NCBI GenBank assembly: GCA_910890315.1
Contig: CAJVGD010000014.1
Location: forward strand, 496,001-560,000
DNA length: 64,000 nt
Source of the DNA: Serendipita indica DSM 11827
Lineage: Eukaryota > Basidiomycota > Agaricomycetes > Sebacinales > Serendipitaceae
Direction of reading: 5' to 3'
Below are positions 40,936-53,762 of this stretch, one piece after another (the stretch's first letter is position 1; every line of letters begins with the position of its first letter). Under the pieces are notes generated by a model. The model did no database searches and was not told the DNA's origin. It worked only from the letters and a program-made list of their open reading frames with translations. The position numbers and the translations under genes are program-made.

Positions 40936-43900
40936 TTAATGAGGCGTGTTCCTACCCGCATCCGTTCCCTGCGGCGTCGAGTCCTCTGCTGGTGCAGGCA
41001 CGCCCACACTTTCTGCACGCACACTCCCGCCAGCGGGGCTCCCCGCGCTCACGCTCGGCGCATTCCCCGTGCTCCCACTCGTACTATTCGCCACGCCCGC
41101 CAACAAATTCTTCAACATTCTCTCCACAGCCTCACGTTCGTCCTTTTGACGTATCTGCTCCTGTCGACGTCGTTCCTCTCTGCGCTCCTCGACCTTGTTC
41201 ATCAATCGGAGCGAGCCAAGCGCGGCCATCATTTGCGCACGCATCTGTGCGTCTGCGTCCGAGAGCGAGCCTGCGCTTGCAGACGACCAGCCGCCACCGG
41301 CATTGGATCCCATACGTGGGATGCCCCACAGAGGTGGAGAGAGCGAAGGAGGTGAGACGGATTGGAACGACTCTGTGCGTGCAGAGCTGGGAGGGGAAAC
41401 GAGAATGTTGTGGTACGCCAGACGCGCGTCTTGCGCGCGTCTGCTGTAGCCTTGATCACGCTTGATGGACCGCGAGATGGCAATGTGAGAGACTGGAGGT
41501 CCCTGTTGACCAGCCAGGCTCGAACGTGGCGGAGTAGCGAGAAGGATCATGGGTGTGTCGGTAAGTCGATCGAGTTCGTGGAACTTGGAGAATTGTCAGT
41601 ACCAATTGGAACAATCAACTTTACACTCACGGCCTTGACGAGTTCGCCAAACTTGATCTCCCACTTTCTGCGGCGTTTGGCTTCGTCGTGGATAAAGCGT
41701 GGATGATACCTTGCGGCACCATCATCCATCCATTCCAAATCCGCCTCGAGATCCTCGTCTGAATCGACTTCTTCCACCCACGGCTCAGTACCAACGGTCG
41801 TCGAGCTGACTGTCGGAGACTGCAACTGCTGTTGCAATTGCTGCTGCATCTGTGGTTGCGAGCCAAACGCGCCTGGTGCAACGCTTGCAGCTCGGCTCTT
41901 GATAATATTTTGGAACAGCGGATACAAATCATTGAGTGTCGTATGATTCTCGTTGAGATTCGTCGTGCTTTGCATCGCCATTGGCAAAGAGGCCCCAAGC
42001 GTCTCGTTTGTCGAATTGTCAAAGTTGAGTCGTAGACCACCGGCAGCGGCTGTTTCGTTACTTCGTGTATCCTCTTCCGTCGTCGTGCCTTCGTCGTCGT
42101 CGTGGTCCTCTCCAGCACCTTCTGTAACCGTGCTGGGCGCATTGCGGCTCACCTCGGTCTCCCCGTCACCACCGAATATACTGCTAGCAGGAGCTCTCCT
42201 TGGTGGGCCGTTCATGTTGGGCACACGCCTGAGCGTCTTGTCGAATTCGCCCGGCGGATCACGCGGGGACGAACGCGCACTATCTGGCATCTGTTGCACA
42301 GCCTGGTTCTGTTGGATGAAGGGGTTGAATCCAACAGGCGGGAACGGTGCTTCTGACTTGGAAAAGACGCTCCCCTCAACGTTTTCTGGTTCAGACGCCA
42401 ATGCTGCGAGTTGCATCATGAGTACGTCGCGCATAGACGGTTGTTTGCCCGGATTGTGTTGCTCATAGAGACTCATGAGCTCGCCGTAAGACGGAGGGTA
42501 CCCGTCAGTGTTGGGAACAGGAATCCAGCCGTCTCCGTTGGCAAGTACGCGCGGGAATTGTTGTCCATTGGGAGACGTCGCACTGAACGGAGTCGGCGGA
42601 ATGGGATTGCCTGGTCGGTGATGCATATGGGAGCTCGACGCATAAGAGCCATTGGGATGAATGCCCATCGCTGCCAGCTGCTGCAGCTGATGCTCATAAT
42701 CCTCTGCTGCCTTTTGCTTCGCCCGATCTCCTGGAGGTAACACGGCATGGCTTGACGGGTACTGCGCTGAATTGCCCGTATGAACAGGGCGATGGGGGTT
42801 CTGATCACGCCAGTCCCTGCTATCCCAAGAATCGAGATTCATCTCCATTGCACGTCGCAAATCTTGCAGTTCAACAACCTCTCCGGCAGCCTTGTCGAGT
42901 GTCTCGACAAGTTTACGCTGGTTATTCCCTTGGCCATTGGCGCGTTGTAGAGTCTTTGGATCAACCTTTGGTGTACGCAACGGTTGAGCAGGTTGAGGCT
43001 GACCAAAGCCCATCGCACGTAGATCAGCCGGGGTAAGGTTCTTGAGCGCTGACAGATTGGTGGCGTTCAAGGGTGGATATTGCTGACCATTCAGAGCCGC
43101 AATTCCCTGATCGAGGGAGAAGCCCATCGAGTGACGTTGCGACTGTTTGGAGCCTAGACCGTGTTGTTGAAGCTGGGAATAGAGTTGCTGGGCTTGTCGA
43201 CTGGCGTGCCCTTCTTGAATGAACACGGAAGAAGACGGTCCAAACGGTGGCCCAGGAGGCATTCTTGGCTGGGGATGGGGACTACCGACAGCCGAAACGC
43301 TCTGAGAAGGCGAAATGCTGCTCAGAGCGGTCGCCATCGAGGCGCCGGTGTACATGGGGAGCTGCATTGCAGGCATCCCACGATGTTGCTCGTACATCGG
43401 CTGTGGATTTTGACGAGGTCGGCTGACAATAGCAGGGGGTGGCATCGGTCTCGAGTTTTGAACAGGGGGCTGTTGCGGCTGATTGTGAGGCGGGAGTTGG
43501 TGATGGCCCTGAATTTGCTGTGTGGGAGAAGGCTGGTAGTGTTGAGGAGACTGCTGAGCGCTGTTTGACGCGTAGGAAGGCGCGAGGCTCGGGATTTCTG
43601 GAAGTGCAGCGTGTGGCGAGCGCGGCGTGTACGAGTCGGACTCTTCACTAGAAGTATTTTGGGCTATATTATTTGTAAGTGAATAGATCGAAGAGAAGAA
43701 TAGGGGACCGAACCCTGTACAACAGGCTCCCTGGCGAGAGGGGACGAAGGGCGGCGTGTCCACTGCTGCGACTGAATGACTTGCGCATGCTGCGTCTTTG
43801 GAACTGGTATAATGTTTTGGCTTATGCTATTGCTATGTTCCCGTGGGTGTGGCATGGTCTGCGATTGACCGGGGATTGGCAAGTCCCTTCGTCTCCCTGC

Positions 43901-45169
43901 GGGTTGCTGTGCCGTCTGAGTCTACAAACCGGTGTCAAGAACATGGTTTTAGACGAGGAGGAAGGCAAAACTTACAGCCTGTGGCCTGGCCTGCTGACCC
44001 GGGACGCGCGGTGGGGACAAGATTTCCTCATCGCGCTCATTTTGTTCTTCGGCGAGAGGATATCGATCCGGGGAGAACCGAGAATTGTTGGAATAACTCT
44101 GATTACCCTGTTTTCGATCCCACTCTGTTGCGCTCCGAGACTGATGAGGATCAGCACTGTCGTAGCTAACCCAGCCGCCGTGCTCCCCGTTTGGCAAGTC
44201 GAGCGAGTCGCCACTTCCCTGCCGTTTCTGCATAGACCCGTTGGCCCCACCGCCGGGCTTGAGGGACTCCAGGGATGCAAGACCATTGTTCGGATCGTAT
44301 ACCGGCGAATCTCGTGGATTCCCAAGAGATAACAGGTCCGCAGACGAGTGGTTGTCGGGTTTGAGGGTCGAAGACGAGTCGAAAGAGTAGGGAGACGGTC
44401 GCGAGGGGAGGGGGCCTCCTTGCTGAGTGTTTGTAGGCGTCCTGCGTGCCTCTAGTTTATCCACCGAGTTTGATTTCTCCCGTCTCTCACGTTCCCTCGA
44501 TTCTGGGCGGTCTCGCTCTCTAGCCGCGCCGACGGCGGCAGGATCTTGGGGATGAAACCCAAGCTCGTTGAGAGTACCTATGGAACCCTTGTTCTCTCTG
44601 GCAATGCGCTTGATCGAGTTTGAGGGCGAGATGCCGTTTGGCGGCGAGATTCCATCGAGCTCGCCGTCGCCCATCGAGGGCGGGGGAACTCTGTTTGTGC
44701 GTTGATATGCTCCATTTGAGCCATTTGTCGCCGTTTGCGATTGCTGGACACCTTGCTGGGGCTGGCCAGGCGGCTGGGCAGTGGGCGAACCGTCTCTGAG
44801 AGGGTTGGGCATCATGGTAAGGAGATCCATGCGTTCTGCACGTCCGTCGCGGTAAATAAGACCTCCTGTCGAGTCTATCGAGTTTGTAGGAGACGCTGGG
44901 TCTGGCGGCGTTGGCTGGCGGTGGAACAGTGCAAAGGGCAAGTTGCGGCGCTGAGAGTTGTCGGGAAGCGCTACAAATGGGATCCGGGATCCAACAGGCC
45001 AAGGATAAAGCAGGGTCCAAGAACGGGCGCAGGCAAACGACAAACAAGACCAATAGAACAAGGTCAGCGAGCCTTGACCATATGTAATCCTTGGTCCGAG
45101 ACATTTTTACTCACGGCGTCTGACACCAGGAGGAGCAGCGGTAGCAGTGGCAGTAACAGCAGCAGCCAT
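40936..45169 (-). CDS. Large disordered protein with a conserved-looking C-terminal domain (1312 residues), function unknown
   Basis: Five exons resolve cleanly: 45115-45169, 43976-44970, 43714-43921, 41631-43663 and 40936-41583, giving 1312 codons plus stop. The start is MAAAVTATATAAPPGVRR. Residues 19 to about 1050 are low-complexity, rich in Pro, Gln, Ser and Asn with poly-Q-like runs, a likely intrinsically disordered scaffold. The C-terminal 270 residues look folded: an acidic patch (EEVDSDEDLEADLEWMDDG), then RRKWEIKFGELVKAFHELD and an Arg/Glu coiled coil (EERREERRRQEQIRQKDERE). I do not recognise the family. The Q/P-rich body resembles transcriptional or RNA-granule scaffolds, which is only a compositional similarity. 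Confidence 0.75.
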
Positions 45170-45483
45170 CGGCGGCTTTCAATCTCCGCTCAATGCTCAA
45201 GGGGTCCTGGTACTCGCAGTCTTACGGTCGTGGGCAGCTGCTATTATCGTAGCCAAAATGCGCCTCTGGCCTACGCTCATCGTCTGCACTTATGCTCTTC
45301 GTCCTCGAGGCAACCGTGCGCTCGTTCTCCGTCGCCTCATGGCATCACCCAGAACCCACAATCGCGATCAAATGGGCGGTTATCCAAACCTATGGCATTA
45401 AACAATCTACGACGGCGCATCTACCTTTTCGTCGGTGGCTAGCCACGCCGTCTACGCACCCCCCAGTCCGGCGGCGCCTCTAA
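45170..45483. other. Short intergenic region with promoter of the large disordered-protein gene
   Basis: 314 bp between the start codon of the disordered-protein gene and the importin alpha stop, both on the minus strand. It must contain the importin alpha 3' UTR and the downstream gene's promoter. No TATA box is obvious and no coding frame has support. Confidence 0.4.
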
Positions 45484-47494
45484 TCACGATCCCCAGTTTC
45501 CACCAAAATTGAATGGTGCAGCGGGTGCCTCGCCACGTTGCAGCTGCAATAAGCACAGCACACGTCAGCCCTCGCTGTCTCGCACGCTCCCGAGCCACAG
45601 ACACACGCACCTTGAATCCGCCATCATCTGCAATCGGCACATCGTCCTCTTCATCTGCAAAATACGTCTCCATTATCCGGTATGAAATGTTGTAAATCTC
45701 ATTGTTGTCGTGCGACTGCAGATTGTGGATCGCCACCATCCCTCCAACCTCTTCGACAATCGCCGCATATGGATTCGACGCGCCTTGTCCCAATGCAATC
45801 TTTAGCAACTCTCCATTCTTCAATATATTGTCCAACGCCTCGAGCGTCACCTTGATAATCCGGTTGTCCATCATCGACAGCATCGCGCAGAGTGGGCCGA
45901 GTGTGTTCTGGTCCACAAAGTATGCAATCTGATCCGGAGATGCGCCAGAAGTGGCGTTGGAAACAGCCCAGCACGCTTCTCGTCTCGTGCGTGGCTCAGT
46001 CGAACTCAAGCAATTGACGAGTTCTGGCCAGATTCCGGCATCGATGATTGCTTGGATTTGCTTCGTCGTTCCAGCCAAGATGTTACTGACAGTCCAGCAC
46101 GCTTCCTTGCGCAAACCCTCCCGGGACGTTCTGAAGATAGGAAGCAGTGCAGGCAGCGCACCGGATGCGATCACAACTTGCGTTTGTAGGTCATCTCCCG
46201 TCACAATGTTACCAATGCACCTCAAGGCTGGTGTCTGGACCTGCGGGCTTGGGTGCGTCAAGAGGTCCACGAGACGGCGACAGACACCAGCCTCGACCAC
46301 AGCTTGGATGTGCTGATTGGATCCATCTGACAGGTAAGAGAGTGCCCATGACGCGTCAACAAGTGTGTCCATGTCCGACGAATAGATGTTCTTAGCGAGC
46401 AAGGGCAGCGCTTTTGAGACCTATCCCGTGCTCAGTTACCAGCGGGCTACAGAAGAATAAATGACCCACGATTTCCCAGTCTGGAGGAGGGTTCTTGCCA
46501 CGGCAAAGATTGCTCAGCGTCCAGATGGCGTTACGAACGAGGTTGAGGCTCGACGAATCATTCCCAATGACGGCAAGCAAAGGCTCCATTACGCCCGACT
46601 GAAGGACATAGTCTCTGAAGTTGGCGCCATCTCCAGCAATGTTTCCCAGTGCCCAGACTGCTTGTTCGCGAACTTCAGGACTGGGGCTGCTCAATAATTT
46701 GACCAGCGGCGGAACGGCACCATTATTGAGGATGAGCTGGGTCTGTTCCGATGTCCCAGAAGCAACATTGGTGAGTGCCCATGCAGACTCAAACTGCACA
46801 CCGGTAAGCCACAACTAATCCAGCCACCTTGGGACAAGCATACCTGAAGCTGCTGATCGGGTGACTGCAGAAAGTTGACAAAGTATGGAACGAGGCCAGC
46901 TCTGATGACTTGTTCGATAGGAGGGTTATCTTCCTTTGAAAGGAGTCGACGAATGCGAGCAGTGGCCTCGATCTGTTGGTGCAGTTCACCGGAGCGGACG
47001 CCTTGTACGAGCATTTCACCCTAATAGCAATAGTGATGCTGTATCAGCTTTAAACTGCGAGTGGTGTCGTCTAGAAAATGGATGTGGCGAGGACACACCT
47101 CGGCCTCCCATTCCGCCGCGCCCTCGTCGTCAGAGTCGCCATCGTTCGTGCCCGATGTGAATAGATTCCTCCTTTTAGCGAGATTTTCCTCGCGCTTTTG
47201 CCTCCGAATCTCAACTTGCTGCTCCTCTCGCCTCTTCCTCACTTCATTGGACGACATTTGGCCGCGGCCCTTGTAAACTGGATAGATTCGAGATTATTGT
47301 GTCATATCCATCAGACGAGAGCGAGAAAAGACGCGTTTTGAGACGAGTCGCGAACCCCATGAGCCAAAGGATGACAGGCGTCGGCGCGGGCGAGTGGCAG
47401 ACCAGTTTGAGAGACAACGATCCCCATTTAGCGCTCATTATTAGCGTCCATGGGCGAATAACTCACGATTTCTTCTGTCTGCGCGACCGTCCAT
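45484..47494 (-). CDS. SRP1: Importin subunit alpha (karyopherin alpha, SRP1/KAP60)
   Basis: Exon 1 is only 28 bp (47467-47494) and encodes MDGRADRRN. After a ~190-bp intron the importin-beta-binding domain continues as [20 protein letters not shown] and [15 protein letters not shown]. Ten armadillo repeats follow, with the ligand-binding W-x-x-x-N arrays intact ([64 protein letters not shown] and [12 protein letters not shown]). The tail is acidic, and a last exon adds [19 protein letters not shown]. Importin alpha reads classical nuclear localisation signals and bridges cargo to importin beta. Only 80 bp separate this start codon from the APC4 stop upstream, so its promoter is very compact. 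Confidence 0.95.
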
Positions 47495-47574
47495 GGCGAC
47501 TTGTCCGTTCTGGCTGAGGTTCAAGTGTCGTTGCTTTGTCTGTAGCACACTCTGATTTATTTCTACAATTCTGA

Positions 47575-50500
47575 TTACATGACCATCGAGTTTTCTTCGT
47601 CGACCGTGGAGCTCGTTTCATCTCTAGTTTGACCGTCGTCGATTGTCTCGTCCATTCCTTCATCGCTCGTGAGGTCGTATGCGTGACATCTCCCAGCTTG
47701 ATGATCGAGCAACAGGGCGACACCACGTTTGCTATTGACCGATAGGGAGACACTGTCTCCCCCTCGGAGGCTAGGGACAATGCATGAACGGCCAAGTTCG
47801 ATCGGTCGAGTGGGATGCTAATTGGTGTCGTCAACGTACATTTATATTACGAGGGTAGGGACTCACTGTACTGTCCATAAAGAGCCTTATAATATCCTTC
47901 TCAACATCTATCACGTCTTCAAAACCCTTCACCACATGATATGCCGCGGATGCATAGTCCACCAATGCCAATATCCGCCCCGCTGTAACGCCGTCAGTAG
48001 GAGTCGACGAGTACTAGCCAGTTACCATCAGAGCTCTTTGTTTGTAGGACAATGGCGAAATGGGTATCATCGTAGAATTGGACGTCCAGGGCGTCAGCCA
48101 CTATAGATTCCTTCGCAAAGCTCTCTTCTATTGCTTCTTCTGATTCTCCGTTCGACACATTTGTTGTAAGGATTAGACTGAAGATCACGGCAGCCACCTC
48201 TACGGTATGTGCAGGGTCTCGCTCGTGAATGAGACGCATGACTAAAACTGCCTTCATCAGTCCACATACCAAACGCATGAAATGAATACCCTACTGCTTT
48301 GTGTACGCTTCATGGGGTGAAGATTTTGAACTGTCTTGGAATCGCCATAGACAGGTAACCGCAAAAGAATGTATTGACGCGCACCCTGACATCATATCAG
48401 TAAGGGACTCCTTATTATTGAACGCTTACTGTGTCGCTGGTGACTATCGTTTCGCGTAGTAGTGTGTCCTGCGGTCCCATGATTTGAAGGCTCTCTTCTC
48501 GAAACAGACTCTGCTTGACACCCGGAGGAAGCATGAGAGACTTCCATTCAGTGAACCTGCGGACATACAACCCGCAATCTCCCAGCCTCGAGACCGACGC
48601 TCCGTCAACGGTTCGGCGTTCAACAGAGGTGATAGCCGACGCGATGTTTTGGAACATTAGATTGCATTTGCTTCCGAGCTCAGAAACGAGATATCCGATG
48701 CTACACTGCGTCGAGAGCTGTTGATGTGATGCTTGTGGTAGCGTTTGCTTCAAAGATTAGTTGATCATCGATTGAAGCCGAAACAACTAACGTACTGCGT
48801 CGTTTTTGCGTCTCTCTTTGAGGCGCTTTAGGTACTCTCGTGCATCTGTCGCCACCATAATCAGCGTCCCTGGTGCTGGCTTTGTTTCTGTTTCCCGAGT
48901 GGCTAGCTCCAGTGGTGGCGAGAAGAAGGGATCAATCGCGCTAGGAAAGAGTCCGTTCGAGATATAGTCGTTTACGACTATTACATCGTATGCCTTTTGA
49001 GGATACTCTTGTGGCGGAAGATTGGGAATTACTATAAAAATGAGCGCAGAGAATGACATATGATACAACTACTCACACCCTCGTAACCATATCATAAAGT
49101 GATGGAATCCTCTATTCTCTCGTCTGATTGTCTCAACCAAGAGAGATAACGTTTCTAAAGTGGTCTCTGCAGCGTCGATGCATTCTTGGATTGCGCTGCG
49201 GTTAAGAAGAAAGTGTCGAGCTACATCATCCCTATATACAAGTTAGATTATTTTTTCCTAAAGAGTACGTACATTTCTGCCAGTCCCTGTAGGTCCCTGA
49301 GTAGTATCACAGTCCTTTGGATAGCAACGGAAGACAGCTCAATGACGCGCTTGATGTGAGACAAAGTATCTCCCACGGTACTTTTCCACTTCTTAAAGTT
49401 CTATTGGTATATCAGCGAGAGTTGGATCACTACGTGAGAGAGAAAGAGCACACTCGTTCAGTGGTCTGGCTCCCATTTTGCAGATGATCAGATAGACATG
49501 TAGTGAGAGGAATCCCAATCATCAGCAGGTTCATCAAGTCGGCTTTGGCTCCCTTGACTGGTATATTTAGATGCGAAAGACGAAGGAGGCAATATGCGCA
49601 CCTTTCGGAGGGTCCTGCCGAGCCTGCATAGTCTCGAGCATACGACACCACTTCTCGTTTTGATCTCTCGCGCCTTCGCGACCACCACCTCCGGACCAGG
49701 CGATCCTTGCTTCCTCGATGTTTCGGGCAGCATACAGAACGAGCTCCTTCGTGGCACTCGATATCCTTAGGACACTTCTAATCTGATACTCTTGATCTAG
49801 AGAGAGGTCAAAGAGTTCTCAGATGCATAGAGTAAACCGTCCAGCTCATGCAGGTCTAGCATGACTCCTTCTGCATGGCTCGAGAGTTTTGAGAAGTAGG
49901 CACACTGTTTTGCGGTGACAATACTTGATACGCTTGAAAAGGTGGGCTTGGATTCGATCGCGCCTGTTGCGTATGTTCCATGTAGAAATGGGTAGAGACT
50001 GCCGTGGCTATCCCCAGCGAAGAGACAAGTGTTGCTTTGAAGACTGTACCAGATCTTATTCGAATCTGTTTGCGTGGACGATTCGTTCGGTAAGACAGAC
50101 TCTGCGGCAATCGATGCGGCTGAGGGATTCGGAAAGAGTGACGGCCAATTGTGCGCCGGAAGAGATAAGATGAGTCTCGGTGCACGATGACTCGAGGAAA
50201 GCTCGGTTGGACTTGGCTTCCTGAGTGACGTTCAGCGGACACGTTGGGATAACTGGAGGGTCTAGCTCACTCCACAAGAGGCTCCTTGTAATCCAGTTCA
50301 GGTAATGCCCTCAAGAGATATAGAGCAGAACCTGGATCATCGTATCCTCGTCGATATAGTTGAGATGGAGGCTGTTTTGAGATGTCGGTGTTCCAAAAGT
50401 GCGTCCATGGCATTTTGATCCATGTCAGTGCGGCAATCTTCTGACCAGGTTTTGCTTGCTCCCCAATGGTGGTCTCAGTATATCTAAATTCTTCGCAGCC

Positions 50501-50845
50501 GTCAAGAAGGGAGTGGACCGTGAGTCTCTTCACATGGTGGCTCACGGCGAACTTGCTTCCTGGACGGTGTGAGCTAGAAACATGCAATTGGACATGCGCA
50601 CCATCAGGGCTCCAAGCTATGTGTCGTATTGATCCAACTTGATCAAAGTTGGCTATCACATCAATCTCCCAACGTTTCACCCCTTGGAGTTTCCAGAGTG
50701 AAATTGTGTTTCTAGGCTCGGAGCGATGGATTAAAAGTGCAAGATCCTTCTCAGGATTGCAAGCGCCCTTGACCAGACGGGTATCTGGGGGAACATTGAA
50801 AGACCCAAGCAAACTGAAAGAATGAGTGCCCAAAGTTGACACCAT
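47575..50845 (-). CDS. APC4: Anaphase-promoting complex subunit 4
   Basis: Start ATG at 50843-50845 (MVSTLGTHSFSLLGSFNVPP). The N-terminal part forms WD40-like blades (ACNPEKDLALLI, TISLWKLQG and IRHIAWSPDGAHVQL), the Apc4 WD40 domain. The middle exons form the helical APC4 domain (for example LNRSAIQECIDAAETTL). The last exon encodes SVSLSVNSKRGVALLLDHQA, RCHAYDLTSDEG and an acidic end with the stop at 47575. The protein is a scaffold of the ubiquitin ligase that triggers anaphase. It diverges from DRS1 with 103 bp between start codons. Internal exon borders were partly resolved; family assignment rests on the N-terminal blade, overall layout and C-terminal strand pattern. Confidence 0.75.
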
Positions 50846-50948
50846 GAGGCTTCGACGAGGAATTGTGTCTTTACGATTCTGTGTTCATTGGCCTATTGGC
50901 CAACAAGTAATGTCCGGTTGAAGGTGGCGGAAGACAACTTGCTTTTTC
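50846..50948. promoter_or_regulatory. 103-bp divergent spacer between APC4 and DRS1
   Basis: Divergent start codons separated by 103 bp, so one short region serves both genes. No TATA box; composition is mixed. The third such compact divergent pair in the window. Confidence 0.45.
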
Positions 50949-53437
50949 ATGGACGACCTGATCCGAACATTGGACTCGGACGTAGAAGTCGAGTCGGAGG
51001 AAGAATTTGCCCAATCAAAAGGAAGGCAAAAGCGCAAGGAAAAGCAAGAAGATGCTGGCGGTCTCAATCCAGAGTTTGTCTTTGACCTGACGGATGCCAC
51101 CTATGGTCAAATCCTTTCTGAGCACGCCTCACTGGGAGACGTCGTTAATTCTGGGACAAAACCCGTTCGTTAAAGTGTTTTACCGTTTTATTCGCTCTAA
51201 CAAGCCATGTTTAGCAACCCATTTCGGTGGACGATATAATAGCTAGAAGAAAAGTCGAGCGTATCCCTGAATCCCGCAAAAGAAAACGTGAAGAGGATTC
51301 AGAGGATGAAAGCGTGTCAGACGACGAATCTGAGATTCAGCCCGACGGTTCGAGTGAGTCGGAGAGCCAATCGCCAAAAAATAGCTCTCAGAAGGACGAA
51401 GAGGACGAGATACAGAGTGACGCAGAGTCCTCTTCCGAAGAAGAAGAAGAGGAAACAGAAATGGACAAGGAGCGGAAGGCCGCCTTTTTTGCCGCAGAGG
51501 AGGAACAAATGCAGGATATGCCCTCGACTTTCCTCACCATGAACCTCTCACGTCCCATCATGAAATCCCTCACCTCCTTGTCCTTTCATACACCAACGCC
51601 AATCCAAGCCGCGACCATCCCAGTTGCCTTGCTGGGCAAGGACATTGTTGGCAATGCAGTCACTGGTTCAGGAAAAACGGCGGCATTTATGATTCCAATA
51701 TTGGAACGCCTTCTTTATCGTCAAAAGGGCAAGAATGCTGCCGCTACTCGATGCCTCGTTCTTGTCCCCACGAGGGAGCTCGCGGTTCAGTGCTTCGAAG
51801 TCGGCACAAAACTTGCAGCACACACGGACATTCAAATATCGCTCGTTGTTGGTGGACTGTCCCTAAAGGCGCAGGAAGCGACTCTGCGATCTAAACCAGA
51901 CCTTGTTATCGCCACGCCCGGGCGACTAATAGACCACCTACGGAACTCACCGACATTCAATCTCGATGCGCTCGATGTGCTCGTCCTTGATGAGGCGGAC
52001 CGCATGCTCTCGGACGGATTCGCGGACGAGTTGGAAGAGATTGTCAAGTCTTGTCCGCGATCACGACAGACCATGTTATTCTCAGCGACGATGACTGATT
52101 CCGTGGACGAGTTGGTCAAAATGTCCCTGAATAAGCCTGTGAGGCTGTTCGTGGATCCCAAGCGGGCAACTGCCAAAGGCCTGGTGCAAGAGTTTGTTCG
52201 GGTCAAAGCTGGAAGGGAGTCCGAACGAGCCGCGATACTCGTCACACTCTGTAAACGGACATTCAGGGAGCGCGTGATCATTTTCTTTCGCAGCAAGAAA
52301 CTTGCTCATCAAATGCGAATAATGTTCGGCCTCCTGGACATGAGAGCAGACGAGCTACATGGAGATCTTACTCAAGAGCAACGACTGACGTCTCTTCAGG
52401 CGTTTCGTGATGGAAAAGTTGATTATCTGATGGCGACTGACCTTGCCTCGCGAGGATTGGACATCAAGGGCATCGAAACGGTCATCAACTACGATATGCC
52501 TGGTCAACTGGCCCAATATCTTCACCGTGTAGGACGAACAGCACGTGCAGGAAAGAACGGTCGCTCAGTAACTTTGGTTGGCGAGGCGGATCGAAAGATG
52601 CTCAAGGCTGCCATCAAACATGGATCCAGCGAAGACAAAGTCCGACATCGTCTCGTTCCTGCAGAAGTCGTGGAAAAGTGGTCCGAGCAGATAGGCTCGC
52701 TTCAAGATGAAATTCAGATAGTCTTGGATCAGGAGAAAGAGGCTAAGCAGGTATTGGCATCGCTTTGTAACATTTCTATCACTCAGGCCTTTTAGATGCG
52801 TCAAGCAGAAATGGAACTTCAGAAGGGGGAGAACATGCTAAAATACGAGGACGAGATCTTTTCACGACCAGCTCGTACTTGGTTTCAAACGAGTAAAGAG
52901 AAGGAACAGGCCCAAGGTTAGCGAGATTCCACTTTCTTAACATTCATTCAGAATCGTATAGAGAAGAGTCGGAGACAGTACGAAGCAGGCCTCGGAGATA
53001 ACAAGGCAGCCAAAGTGGTGGCAGGAAAGGCTACTATTAAGGTATCCCTCTCACTTTCTTATATTGGCGCCGCTTACCCGAGGTAGCCTAAACGAGACAA
53101 GTTTGCTGGTCTATCACGTAAAGCAAAGCGCAGGAAGCTGGCGCAGGAAGAGGATGCGCAAATCAAGGATAGTGTAACCATCAAAGCATCCATTCGAGAG
53201 GCCAAAAAGGCGCAACGGCCGACCAGGATCGGACTACCGGAGGGGCGCAAGGCGGGGAAGGAGAAGAGAGGAAAGGCCAAAGCCATCAGGAAGAAGACAT
53301 CTACGAAGCTAGGCAAGGGCTTAGGGTTCTCCAAAGACGCAGCCGAGACGAGCCGGCGCGGGAGAGAAGGAGCGCGTGCTTCCAAGACCGACGCGATTGG
53401 TCGCCCAAAACAGCGACAAAAGTCGAGTAAAGGATAG
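50949..53437 (+). CDS. DRS1: DEAD-box RNA helicase Drs1/DDX27 (60S ribosome biogenesis)
   Basis: Five exons, 50949-51164, 51215-52750, 52796-52916, 52962-53041 and 53087-53437, give 767 residues. An acidic Ser/Glu-rich N-terminus ([13 protein letters not shown]) precedes the helicase core. Motifs in order are Q motif [11 protein letters not shown], Walker [29 protein letters not shown] in [16 protein letters not shown] in FSATMT, and [10 protein letters not shown]. The Lys/Arg-rich C-terminus contains [11 protein letters not shown] and [16 protein letters not shown], typical of Drs1 and of nucleolar targeting. It should act in pre-27S rRNA processing in the nucleolus. The upstream neighbour APC4 is unrelated in function. 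The donor GTTCGT of intron 1 is non-canonical beyond the GT. Confidence 0.93.
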
Positions 53438-53762
53438 TAAAGGCGAAATTTAAATAGCAACTAGCTCCTTGAGGCAGCTAGATACGCTCACATGCTCAAT
53501 GACGTCGTCGAAGAAAGTTGATGTCTACCACGTCTGCCGACGATACACGGAGTCGCTGCAGACGCTTTCAGAGGATTGTTAGTTTTCTTTCTTCTTAACA
53601 AGAGGATCTTTGCGACCTCTTTCTCTACGTTCACATCAGTATAAGATCCCTGTGGAGTAACCTCCACCGCTCTTGTTCACACTTTGACCACAACTTCATC
53701 AGATACTCGGCGAGACTTCAAGACCGTTTTTTATGCGCTATACTCGCTAAAACTCGAGAAGC
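53438..53762. other. Intergenic region with promoter of the O-GlcNAc-transferase homologue
   Basis: 325 bp between two genes on the plus strand. A pyrimidine-rich stretch (TTTTCTTTCTTCTTAAC) near 53580-53600 and CACATCAGTATAAGATCC near 53632-53650 could serve as promoter parts. No coding frame is supported. Confidence 0.4.

Noticed and set aside
49856-50242. Separate minus-strand gene
   Set aside because: It lies within the APC4 gene and the frame is explained by APC4 exons and introns.
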